64,000 nt of DNA from Lacihabitans soyangensis (GTDB lineage Bacteria; Bacteroidota; Bacteroidia; Cytophagales; Spirosomataceae), in the NCBI RefSeq assembly GCF_024343775.1, contig NZ_RJUF01000001.1, positions 62,001 to 126,000 of the forward strand. Direction: 5' to 3'. The position numbers and the translations under genes were made by a program. This document shows, in pieces, positions 27,443-34,978 of this stretch. Below the pieces are notes generated by a model. The model was not told the origin of the DNA, did no database searches, and saw nothing but the letters and a program-made list of their open reading frames with translations. Position 1 is the stretch's first letter. Each line of letters opens with the position of its first letter.

Positions 27443-27944
27443 CGGGTTTGCAAAGATGCTTTCTGCCCTGTTTACGGTTGTATTTATCACGGGCTGCAAA
27501 ATATACTCGTTTACAGGTACCACGCTTTCGCCTGATTTGAAAACCTTCTCAATTCAGAATTTTCAGATGGCAGCCGCCGGTGGACCCCAAAACATGAGTT
27601 TGACTTTCAACGAAAAACTCAAAGAATACTACCAACGAAACACCAACCTGAAGTTTAAAAACACTGATGGCGACATACACCTCGAAGGCTCCATCATTTC
27701 CTACGAACTTACGCCTGTGTCGGCCACTGCTGGCGACCGAGCGGCCATGAACCGCCTGACCATAACGGTGGAGGTGAAGTTTGTAAACAAAACCAGTGAG
27801 CAAGAAAGCTTCGAGAAAGAATTTAGTTTTTATCAGGATTTTCCGCAAGAACAGTCTCTCACGCAAGCTGAGCCTGTTTTGGTGCCAAAAATACTCGATC
27901 AATTGGTTTTAAATATCTTTAACTCTACGGCGGCCTCATGGTAA
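27420..27944 (+). CDS. lptE: LptE-like LPS-assembly lipoprotein
   Basis: This 174-residue protein carries a lipoprotein signal (MLSALFTVVFITGC, lipobox Cys at about 26). The mature part begins IYSFTGTTLSPDLKTFSIQNF, as in LptE-like proteins of Bacteroidota, and continues with an LTFNEKLKEYYQRNTNLKF helix and beta-strand repeats. LptE plugs the LptD channel and helps to insert lipopolysaccharide in the outer membrane. The gene overlaps the end of the sigma-54 activator gene by 23 bases if ATG 27420 is used; ATG 27432 is an equally good start. LptD is not in the window. Confidence 0.75.
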   Translation: MTSKMKINGFAKMLSALFTVVFITGCKIYSFTGTTLSPDLKTFSIQNFQMAAAGGPQNMSLTFNEKLKEYYQRNTNLKFKNTDGDIHLEGSIISYELTPVSATAGDRAAMNRLTITVEVKFVNKTSEQESFEKEFSFYQDFPQEQSLTQAEPVLVPKILDQLVLNIFNSTAASW

Positions 27945-28285
27945 TATCTCCCGATATTTTCAATAACCTCGTACTGAAGAAAGACTTCAGAGATCAGAAA
28001 GACGCTGATTATCTGATATCGCTTTGCAAAGCCTATCCCAACTTTAAGCTGCCCTTTATTTTGTTGCTCAACTACCAGCCAGACTTTTTTAACCAGGAAT
28101 ATTGGAAAAAAGGGGAGGAGTTGATTCTGAATTCAAAGAGCAACTGGAACGCCTACCTGAGAGTGGAAGGAGCAGAGGCCCACAAGGCAGGCTCGAAGAT
28201 GGGCGGCCATAACAATGGCAAATGTGTTGACCAAAAAGCCATTCTACAAAAATACCTCTCAAAAGACACTCCGAGCTTTATCTGA
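27938..28285 (+). CDS. Conserved hypothetical protein between lptE and secG
   Basis: This 115-residue protein overlaps the lptE end by seven bases, which supports it as real and co-translated. It has no signal peptide. It contains a helix-like region with SLCKAYPNFKLPFILLLNYQPDFFN, and a C-terminal part with HKAGSKMGGHNNGKCVDQKA. I recognise no known domain, but its position between lptE and secG appears to be shared by related bacteria (from memory, not searched). Confidence 0.6.
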   Translation: MVISPDIFNNLVLKKDFRDQKDADYLISLCKAYPNFKLPFILLLNYQPDFFNQEYWKKGEELILNSKSNWNAYLRVEGAEAHKAGSKMGGHNNGKCVDQKAILQKYLSKDTPSFI

Positions 28286-28337
28286 AAAATGCTCTAACAA
28301 TTCCAAAAAAAAAGTATGGTTTCTAATGAAAAAATAC

Positions 28338-28345
28338 TAACTTTG
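28338..28345 (+). promoter_or_regulatory. Bacteroidota-type -7 box upstream of secG
   Basis: TAACTTTG is a full match to TAnnTTTG, 35 bases before the secG ATG; a TTTC at about 28319 could serve as the -33 element, 17 bases upstream. Confidence 0.55.
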
Positions 28346-28380
28346 CGGTTCTTTAAGAAAACAACAAGAAATTTAAGAAA

Positions 28381-28746
28381 ATGATAACAACTATTTTGGT
28401 TTTGATGATATTGGTTGCTCTATTGCTTATCATCGTTATATTGGTTCAAAATCCTAAGGGTGGTGGTATTTCTTCTGAGTTTGGAGGAAGTTCAACACAG
28501 ATGTTCGGTGTACAAAAAACAGGTGACATATTGGAGAAATTGACTTGGGGCTTTTTTGCTTTCTTGTTGGTAGCTGCCTTGAGCACTGTTATTTTGACAA
28601 AAACCATAGGTTCTTCAGCCGCTACTGATAGCGACGTAAACGTAGAAAAAGCAACCACTGCACCTGCATTGCCAACTGCACCAGCTACAGCTCCTGCAAC
28701 GGCTCCAGTAACAGCACCAGCCACTACGCCAACACCAGCAAAGTAA
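28381..28746 (+). CDS. secG: Preprotein translocase subunit SecG
   Basis: This 121-residue inner-membrane protein has two transmembrane segments (about 3-22 and 52-75) joined by the conserved loop IVILVQNPKGGGISSEFGGSS. SecG assists SecYE in preprotein export. A C-terminal alanine/proline/threonine-rich tail (TAPATAPATAPVTAPA) of about 40 residues is unusual but common in Bacteroidota. A promoter precedes it and a terminator follows. Confidence 0.95.
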   Translation: MITTILVLMILVALLLIIVILVQNPKGGGISSEFGGSSTQMFGVQKTGDILEKLTWGFFAFLLVAALSTVILTKTIGSSAATDSDVNVEKATTAPALPTAPATAPATAPVTAPATTPTPAK

Positions 28747-28767
28747 TATACCCCAGCATTATATTTG

Positions 28768-28797
28768 AAAGACATCCTTCAGGGTGTCTTTTTTTTT
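28768..28797 (+). terminator. Rho-independent terminator of secG
   Basis: A ten-base-pair stem (AAAGACATCC with GGGTGTCTTT, one G-T wobble) and a four-base TTCA loop precede a T run. It closes the miaB-secG transcription block. Confidence 0.85.
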
Positions 28798-28856
28798 GTG
28801 GTTTTTGAAAAGATATCTTTAGTTAATTTTTTTGATCTGTGAATTGCTAAAGCTGA

Positions 28857-28925
28857 ATGATAAAATATGTAGTTGGATTGGAAATCCTACTTATCTCGAT
28901 TCGAAGTCGAGAGGATGTTGAATAG
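28857..28925 (+). pseudogene. Decayed copy of the small gene at 29784
   Basis: The open stretch encodes MIKYVVGLEILLISIRSRE then DVE and a TAG stop. Nineteen codons align with those at 29820-29876 (YLVRLEILSISLRHREDVE): 14 of 19 residues match while most third-codon positions differ, so both were protein-coding and diverged. The copy has in-frame stops downstream (28923 and later), so it is probably a dead paralogue or the truncated remnant of a larger gene. Confidence 0.5.
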
Positions 28926-29043
28926 CTAATAGAGCTTTGATCTGAAGTAATATCTTGATTTATCCTTGTGGTTAATTTCATTAATTTGGACTTTGAGCTA
29001 CAAATACTATTTTTGCCACAAAAAATAGTCAGAAAACCGATAC

Positions 29044-29787
29044 ATGAATTTAGAAGAACTGATAGAGCACTCGTATACAATTTTTGGAAAATATACCATA
29101 GGAAAAACGTTGGATGTGTGCAAAAGATGTTGTGTCAGTGATAGCGACGAGGCGGCATTGGTCAATACCCCACTTAGGCAAATATCGACGCAACAACTGA
29201 GAAGCGGTTATTTTGAGTCGGCGAGAAGTAATTCAGACCAGGAACTTTGGGAAATGAAGCACTTCCTGCCGAGAGTGCTCGAACTCATGGCCAACTTTGA
29301 GGTGCCTGACGCTTCTACCGAAACCGTTTTTTACAGGTTAAATCTGGCAAATCGAGACAAATGGCCAAGCGAGGAGCTACAATTGCTAAGCGATTATTCT
29401 GTTTTATTTTTTGAAAAGTGTCTGGCTTATTTTCCTTACTCTCCCGATGATTGCGATATTTCCACCTACCTTTTAATGTTTTCGGCGGCTCATTTTGACT
29501 TAAAACCTATTTTAAAAAGTTGGGAAAAAGTCGACACACTTGAAAGTCTTTTGAATTTTAATGAATTTGTTTTGACCGGAACCGAATTTAATTCCGAAAA
29601 CAAGCTAATCCTTAAAAATACCTACGCCGATGCTGAAAATGATAAGGCAATAGTCGATTGGCTAAATGACAAAAATGTAAAAGCCAACTTTTCAAAAAAA
29701 ATAACCCGTATTCTCCAAGAAAATAAAAGTTTGAACAAAGAGACCTTTGAAGAACTTAGTTTTTTGAATGAGCTTTTGGTGGTATGA
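29044..29787 (+). CDS. Protein of unknown function with a CKRCC motif
   Basis: This 247-residue protein has no signal peptide or membrane segment. Around residues 26-30 it has a CKRCC motif in an IGKTLDVCKRCCVSDSDEA context, followed by conserved-looking blocks (TPLRQISTQQLRSGYFESARSN, QELWEMKHFLPRVLELMANF and DLKPILKSWEKVD). The arrangement resembles a family of uncharacterised bacterial proteins that are otherwise often found near toxin-immunity or contact-dependent loci; I cannot name it with confidence. It ends in overlap with the small gene at 29784 and lies between two homologous small coding stretches, so it may belong to a repeated gene module. Confidence 0.55.
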   Translation: MNLEELIEHSYTIFGKYTIGKTLDVCKRCCVSDSDEAALVNTPLRQISTQQLRSGYFESARSNSDQELWEMKHFLPRVLELMANFEVPDASTETVFYRLNLANRDKWPSEELQLLSDYSVLFFEKCLAYFPYSPDDCDISTYLLMFSAAHFDLKPILKSWEKVDTLESLLNFNEFVLTGTEFNSENKLILKNTYADAENDKAIVDWLNDKNVKANFSKKITRILQENKSLNKETFEELSFLNELLVV

Positions 29788-29972
29788 TATTGGGCGAAAT
29801 TGGCCAGTTTTCAGATATGTACCTTGTCAGATTGGAAATCCTCTCCATTTCGCTTCGACATCGGGAAGATGTAGAAGAACTGAATGGTGCTCAAATATAC
29901 ACAAAAAATTTCAAAACTCAGAGGGAAACCGCTACAGAAACTCACACAAAGCAAATTACGAAAATCCTATAG
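29784..29972 (+). CDS. Small protein of unknown function, translationally coupled
   Basis: This 62-residue protein starts with ATG inside the stop codon of the preceding gene (ATGA overlap), a typical sign of coupling. The N-terminal half is hydrophobic/amphipathic (SDMYLVRLEILSISLRHREDVEEL), and the C-terminal half is polar and rich in K, T and Q. A homologous, decayed copy lies at 28857, showing that the sequence is under coding constraint. No known domain is recognised. Confidence 0.45.
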   Translation: MILGEIGQFSDMYLVRLEILSISLRHREDVEELNGAQIYTKNFKTQRETATETHTKQITKIL

Positions 29973-30014
29973 ATGCCATAAAGCGGTAAAAACTACCAAA
30001 GATTAAGTTCAATA

Positions 30015-30081
30015 CCGAAAGCTTTCGGGAGGCTTCATTCTGGGCATTGTATGCCGAACGAAGCCTTAGTTGCTAGCAGGC
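30015..30081 (-). repeat. attC-like site at the left end of the cassette-like island
   Basis: It includes a 14-base palindrome CCGAAAGCTTTCGG (30015-30028), a hairpin with arms AGGCTTC (30030-30036) and GAAGCCT (30060-30066) around GGCAT-TGT-ATGCC, and a 21-base end AAGCCTTAGTTGCTAGCAGGC (30061-30081) that is inverted at 30923-30943 with 17 matches in 21. The structure is a short folded recombination-site-like element rather than a terminator. The neighbouring gene's stop codon falls inside it. Confidence 0.5.
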
Positions 30082-30900
30082 GTTGTTTTGTGTAAAGAAA
30101 TTTGCCCTTTCTGTCAAACGCTCCGTATAAGTTTTGCTATCCAATTTCAAATGGTCAAACATGATTAGTTCAAGTATTTCATTCAGATACAATAACAAAA
30201 AAGGTAATCGTCTATACAAGTAGTCCCATTGCGTCATAATGCTATCCTTGGTGCTAAATACAAAATTTATATTTTGTATTTCCGTTTTATTGTTCTTGTT
30301 TCTTGTCGTAGATGGATGAAGTGCTTTGTTTGACATATTTACTAAACTGTCCGACAAAGCTGGGTTGAATATGAAATCATATACATCTAAAGCTTTAATA
30401 GATTTAGTAAAAAGGAGGCTTTCTGAAGCATTTAATAACTCGATTATATTCTCTTGGGATAACCCTGTAGTGTCAAAACTATCCTCCTTATTAAACCTAT
30501 CTAAAAAGTCACTTGTAAGATACAACCTCAAAATCACAAGTAAGTTATAAACAAAGGGTTTTCTGAGAAGGGAAAATGTAACAGTCAATCGTTGTTGTAA
30601 AGAAGCAAAAAGAGCAATCTGCAAAAACTGGCATGTGTCTGCGATAACTGCATTTAGAATATTGCTTGTAATTATTTCATCGTGTTTATCAGATTTGTTA
30701 TTTCTAAGTAAATAGTCGAGTATATGTTCGCCATCAATCAATTCTACTTCTTTATCGAATTGTATTGTTTGGACTTTTAAATCTTTAAATGTGTCTGCAG
30801 TTACAAAGTCTTCAATTTGGTAAAGCAAAAATTCACAACTTTTATGTGGTTTATGAAACTCCTGAGGGAGATGAAGAAAGTCGTATCGTTCGTTTCTCAT
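30073..30900 (-). CDS. Cassette-borne hypothetical protein
   Basis: This 275-residue protein is mostly helical and has no signal peptide or recognisable domain; a GNKALHPSTTRN-like HEPN-flavoured segment near 205 (NKALHPSTTRNKNNK) is the only suggestive feature. It ends TQNNAC, with its TAG stop inside the attC-like core GCCTGCTAGCA (30073-30075), as in cassette genes whose reading frame runs into the recombination site. It is flanked by inverted copies of the site on both sides. Base composition and lack of similarity to the surrounding core genes suggest transfer. No function can be assigned. Confidence 0.6.
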   Translation of the reverse strand: MRNERYDFLHLPQEFHKPHKSCEFLLYQIEDFVTADTFKDLKVQTIQFDKEVELIDGEHILDYLLRNNKSDKHDEIITSNILNAVIADTCQFLQIALFASLQQRLTVTFSLLRKPFVYNLLVILRLYLTSDFLDRFNKEDSFDTTGLSQENIIELLNASESLLFTKSIKALDVYDFIFNPALSDSLVNMSNKALHPSTTRNKNNKTEIQNINFVFSTKDSIMTQWDYLYRRLPFLLLYLNEILELIMFDHLKLDSKTYTERLTERANFFTQNNAC

Positions 30901-30922
30901 AATGGAATGGTCGCTTTACACT

Positions 30923-31120
30923 GCCTGCTAACGAGTAGGGCTTTATGCAGGTTGGGAATTGTTATTCGTCTGCCCACAACTACTGCTGATTGAAAATACA
31001 AAGTTGAATTTAAGAACTAAAGTTGAAAGTTGTTTGTCCAGCCCGAACCAGAGCCTGGATTTGCAATTTGTTGATGTTTGCTGGTCATGCCCAACTTGCA
31101 TAAAACCCAATGTTGGCAGC
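30923..31120 (-). repeat. attC-like site between the two cassette genes
   Basis: Two inverted arms of about 32 bases, 30923-30957 and 31090-31120, share GTT[AG]GCA-type ends (CTGCTAAC / GTTGGCAGC) and an inner CCCAACYTGCATAAARCCC element (read on the minus strand). The 132-base centre gives the long cruciform that characterises integron attC sites. The left arm is nearly the same as the 30061-30081 end. Confidence 0.55.
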
Positions 31121-31134
31121 ATGGCATTTTACTG

Positions 31135-32844
31135 TTACCAAAAAAGAAACTTGCCACTTTGCTTTTCGTACAAATACTTTTCATTCTTAAATCCCATTGT
31201 TTTGTGATATTGCTTATCAAATATATCTCCTAAATCAGGTGCTGTTACTATCATACTATTTTTGTCAACTTGTTTTTGATTTAATTTCCCAATTAAGAAG
31301 CCTCCACAAATTTCTAATTCGTCCGAACAAATTAATTTCTCATGAAGGGTCTCTCTCATTAATAAATAGTTTACAAAGTCAATTGGCTTTTTTTTCCGAG
31401 AAATTAAAGTCAACAAGAATATTTCAAGGTCATCAAGTTTAACCGCCCAAGGATAAACATCGTCATCATTTTCAAGTTTAATAAGGGTTGAAAGGTCGCA
31501 CTGAATTTGACCAAACGATTTTATATTGACAATTATTGAAAAATCTTGTTCGTATTTTGAAGTGTCTATTTCTTCAATAAGTTTCCCGTCTTTGTCAGTA
31601 ATTTTTAACCGAACAGCATCAATAAATTTTTTTTCAACTCTACGTGTTTGAGTATAGCCGTATCCAATACAAGCATCAAAGTCATCTTTAATTCTTACAA
31701 ATGCTTTTTCAGGGTTTCTTAAAGGTTCACGAAGTGAATAACCTTTAGCCTCTATTATGAATGCATAATTTTTCCAAAGAATTAAAATGTCTTGTTCACA
31801 GCCATCAACATAATAACCACGAAATACTTTAAAATCAGTTTTAAAGAAATTTGAGAAAAGTTCTACTATACGGTCTTCCAGCAATTTTCCTTTTTTTGAA
31901 ACATATTTAGTTGTGTGTTCTTCTGTTGCAGTACAAATTTGTTCAAGCAAATTTTCTATAGCATGTATCACTTGTTTAACTTCAAATACTTGATAGATAC
32001 CTTCTCCGATGTATAAAATTGGTTTTTCGAAAAGAGGGTTTCCAGGTCTAGTCGCCGTGTAGTATAGGTAGTCTGTTTTTGCCCTTTTTATCACAAGATG
32101 TTGTAAAACTATTTTTACTTTCTCAATTGGAAGGGTTTCTGAAATTAATTCTTCTGGATAAAACCTGTCCGTAATGCCTTTGTCAGACATAAAAGTATAT
32201 ATATGTCTATGCTGTTCGCCCAATTCTTTAATAAAATCAGGAGCCTCATCTACGACGCCCATTTTTATTTTGGTGTATTTATCCCAATTGGGACGTAGCA
32301 ATTCTTTCCTTGTCGAATGTGCTTGAAAGTTTTTATGACGTAGTTGGTCAAGATTTTCATAAAACTGGATAAAATCTTCTGTTTTTACACCGGTTGCATT
32401 TTCAACAATTGTGTTTAAGGGTGTAAACAAGTCTCTTATCCAATTGATAACTTGTTCCTCATAATTTAGAGGTCCTTGATTAAAATATGAAAGGAAAGAA
32501 GGCATTGCAACTTGTCTTACACGTTTCCATTCATCTGTTACATCTTCAGGTTGAGTGGGAAAGAATAATTTGTCATATTCTGCTTCAATTTCATTGAGTA
32601 ATGCTACAATAGGATTCCATTTTTCATGAGTAAACATTACATCAAGTCCTTCGGCTGGGTCTGAACTTATGTTTAGTCCTGCTAAATAATATAACTGACG
32701 TTGAGGAGAAGATAGCTTTCCTAATTGGTCATTGGCTCTTTCTCTTCCAGCACGTATTAATGCAGAAAGGTCACCAAGAAGCCAGTCAGCGTTATAAGTC
32801 GCAATAAGGTCTTTTAATTGTTGTGATTTGGTCTCTATACTCAT
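31135..32844 (-). CDS. PD-(D/E)XK nuclease-like protein, cassette-borne
   Basis: This 569-residue protein has a helical N-terminal part (about 1-320) of unknown function, then a segment GKLLEDRIVELFSNFFKTDFKVFRG, EQDILILWKNYAFIIEAKGY (about residues 355-380) in which Glu, Asp and the Glu-x-Lys of a PD-(D/E)XK active site appear in the expected order and spacing. This suggests a DNA-cutting or NERD-like nuclease and a possible anti-phage function. It carries attC-like sites on both sides and has no partner methyltransferase, so a stand-alone defence protein is plausible. The nuclease call rests on motif spacing alone. Confidence 0.6.
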   Translation of the reverse strand: MSIETKSQQLKDLIATYNADWLLGDLSALIRAGRERANDQLGKLSSPQRQLYYLAGLNISSDPAEGLDVMFTHEKWNPIVALLNEIEAEYDKLFFPTQPEDVTDEWKRVRQVAMPSFLSYFNQGPLNYEEQVINWIRDLFTPLNTIVENATGVKTEDFIQFYENLDQLRHKNFQAHSTRKELLRPNWDKYTKIKMGVVDEAPDFIKELGEQHRHIYTFMSDKGITDRFYPEELISETLPIEKVKIVLQHLVIKRAKTDYLYYTATRPGNPLFEKPILYIGEGIYQVFEVKQVIHAIENLLEQICTATEEHTTKYVSKKGKLLEDRIVELFSNFFKTDFKVFRGYYVDGCEQDILILWKNYAFIIEAKGYSLREPLRNPEKAFVRIKDDFDACIGYGYTQTRRVEKKFIDAVRLKITDKDGKLIEEIDTSKYEQDFSIIVNIKSFGQIQCDLSTLIKLENDDDVYPWAVKLDDLEIFLLTLISRKKKPIDFVNYLLMRETLHEKLICSDELEICGGFLIGKLNQKQVDKNSMIVTAPDLGDIFDKQYHKTMGFKNEKYLYEKQSGKFLFW

Positions 32845-33279
32845 AATCTGTCAATTCTTAGAGTGGTTGCGATACGCTTGCTGCCAACGAGTATGTTAAC
32901 GAAACGCATTTTCAGAGTTTCGTAAATATCTTTATTAAATTTAGCTAGATTTTGTGTTTAATGTTCTAAAAATGAGTGGTTTGTGAAAAAAAGGGAGTTT
33001 CGTTAATATTTTCATGATCATTTTTGTGTTTTGATAATTTACAGCGGTCTTTTGCAAATGTATTGTTCAATGTCTTAATTTCCAAGTATTTATTTCATCT
33101 CCGCATATATTCAGATTAATATCTTTAGTTCGCACAAAATTGGATTTATAAACCTGATGATTTGAACATTGCTCAGAACCCAAATTCTATCCACAGCTAA
33201 ACAATATAGCAAACCTTCCACCAAGCATTTGAATTCCACTCGAAATCCTATAATTTTACTTTTCAATTATTAAGTAAAA
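32845..33279. other. Intergenic region with the attC-like end of the island and the polX promoter
   Basis: The left part holds CTGCCAAC (32881-32888), like the cores of the other sites, and the inverted pair TTAACGAAAC (32896-32905) / GTTTCGTTAA (32997-33006); this looks like a degenerate site whose outer core is lost. The rest to 33279 is AT-rich, with TATAATTTTAC near 33250 as a possible polX promoter. No protein-coding gene is supported in it. Confidence 0.45.
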
Positions 33280-34953
33280 ATGAGCAATTCTGACATCGCC
33301 GATATTATCCAGCTTACGGGTAAACTTCTTGACCTGCACGACCGAGACGAAATGAGGTCTAAGGTGTATATTTCCAGTGTTTTTACCCTAGAAAGACTCG
33401 ATACGCCCATCGCCGAAATGTCGCCAAAGGAAGTGGGTTTAATCCGTGGCTTTGGTAAAGTCTTGTCGGCCAATATCGAGGAAATTGTCAGAACAGGTAC
33501 TTTAAAAGAGCTCAACGACCTCATAGAGATTACGCCAGAAGGGATTTTTGATATTTTCAAGGTGAAAGGCTTGGGCGTAAAAAAGATAAAAACGCTTTGG
33601 AAAGAATTGGGCATTGACAACATCAATGACCTCAAAATAGCTTGTGAAAACCACAAAATAGCCAATACCAAGGGCTTTGGACAAAAAACACAAGACGCCA
33701 TTCTGGAGTCTTTGGCTTTTATGCAGGAGCAGATGGGCAAACTCAGAATGGACAAAGCAGCTTTTTTGAGTGCCGAAATCCTCGGTCACATAAAAGGTGT
33801 GTATGAAAACTCTCATGAAGTGGGGCATGTTATACGAAAGTCAGAAACTGTGGATTTGCTCCAGTTTATAGTGCTAAAGGATGGTTTTGGTGGACTTAAA
33901 TTCGACGATACACTTTTTCACCAGGATGTTAAAACGTCGTCGCCGAGTGTGTGGCGTGGGCTATATGCTGAGTATGCCGTGGCCATAGAGATTGAGAAAG
34001 TATCTTCTCGAGATTTTTTGGTAAAAAAACTAATAAAAAACTCAGCTGAAGACCACCTGAAATTTCAGAATGCAGACGGCGTTACGTTTCTCTCGCACCT
34101 GACCAAAAATACTTTTGCAGACGAGGCCGAAGCTTATACTTCTTTTGGCTTTAGCTATATTGTTCCCGAGATGCGTGAAGGCCGTGAGGAGTTCGAATGG
34201 ACCAAGACCCACAAGAATGAAGATTTGGTGACTTGGGAAGCACTGAAAGGCACAGTGCACAATCACTCTACTTATTCCGACGGTAGTCATACCTTAAAGG
34301 AAATGGCCGATTATTGCAAAAGCCTGGGTTTAAAGTATTTCGGTATAGCCGACCACAGCCAAACTGCTTCCTATGCCTCAGGACTTTGGCCTGAAACCGT
34401 AGTGAAACAACATCAAGAAATAGATGCTCTGAATGCCAATTATCAAGATTTTCGGATTCTAAAGGGCATAGAGTCTGATATTTTGGTAAATGGAGATTTA
34501 GATTATGAAAACGATGTTTTGGCCTCGTTTGATTACGTGGTGGCCTCTGTGCATGCCGTTTTGAACATGGACAAGGAAAAGGCCACAAGAAGGCTACTAA
34601 AGGCCGTAGAGAATCCTTACACGAGTATTTTGGGTCATCCTTCGGGCAGACTCTTACTTTCGAGAAAAGGATATCCGTTTGACTACAAAATGATTATAGA
34701 TGCCTGTGCGGCCAACAAGGTGGTGATGGAACTCAACGCCAGCCCTTACCGATTAGACATTGATTGGCGATGGATTGATTATTGTCTTTCCAAAGGCGTG
34801 ATGATCAGTATAAACCCCGACGCCCACGAGACCAAGGGCATTCACGACATGCATTATGGTGTGGCCGTAGCCAGAAAAGCAGGTTTGACAGCCGATATGA
34901 CCTTGAATTGCCTCAGCAAGGAGGAAATCATGAAAGTATTTTCCAAAAAATAA
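33280..34953 (+). CDS. PolX-like protein with PHP domain
   Basis: This 557-residue protein has the layout of bacterial PolX: helix-hairpin-helix and polymerase-beta-like part (about 1-315), then a PHP (phosphoesterase) domain from about 320, with HNHSTYSDGSHTLKEMADYC (metal-binding His at 327-329), a GIADHSQ motif, a KGIESDIL motif and ELNASPYRLD and INPDAHET motifs near the end. PHP domains of PolX provide 3'-5' exonuclease activity. The catalytic G-D-I-D-I-L of the polymerase active site reads TVDLLQFI (about 190-196), so the polymerase half may be inactive. It is followed by a bidirectional terminator. Family sure, polymerase activity doubtful. Confidence 0.85.
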   Translation: MSNSDIADIIQLTGKLLDLHDRDEMRSKVYISSVFTLERLDTPIAEMSPKEVGLIRGFGKVLSANIEEIVRTGTLKELNDLIEITPEGIFDIFKVKGLGVKKIKTLWKELGIDNINDLKIACENHKIANTKGFGQKTQDAILESLAFMQEQMGKLRMDKAAFLSAEILGHIKGVYENSHEVGHVIRKSETVDLLQFIVLKDGFGGLKFDDTLFHQDVKTSSPSVWRGLYAEYAVAIEIEKVSSRDFLVKKLIKNSAEDHLKFQNADGVTFLSHLTKNTFADEAEAYTSFGFSYIVPEMREGREEFEWTKTHKNEDLVTWEALKGTVHNHSTYSDGSHTLKEMADYCKSLGLKYFGIADHSQTASYASGLWPETVVKQHQEIDALNANYQDFRILKGIESDILVNGDLDYENDVLASFDYVVASVHAVLNMDKEKATRRLLKAVENPYTSILGHPSGRLLLSRKGYPFDYKMIIDACAANKVVMELNASPYRLDIDWRWIDYCLSKGVMISINPDAHETKGIHDMHYGVAVARKAGLTADMTLNCLSKEEIMKVFSKK

Positions 34954-34974
34954 GGAGAGCCTTTCGACTCTCCT
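34953..34974. terminator. Bidirectional terminator between polX and moxR
   Basis: A perfect seven-base stem (AGGAGAG with CTCTCCT) encloses an eight-base loop between two convergent genes. On the minus strand a run of T follows (TTATTTTTTGG), so it is best for moxR. Confidence 0.65.
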
Positions 34975-34978
34975 CATT

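Noticed and set aside
28446-28775. 109-codon alanine/valine-rich frame antisense to secG
   Set aside because: It mirrors the repetitive Ala/Pro/Thr tail of SecG and has no independent support.
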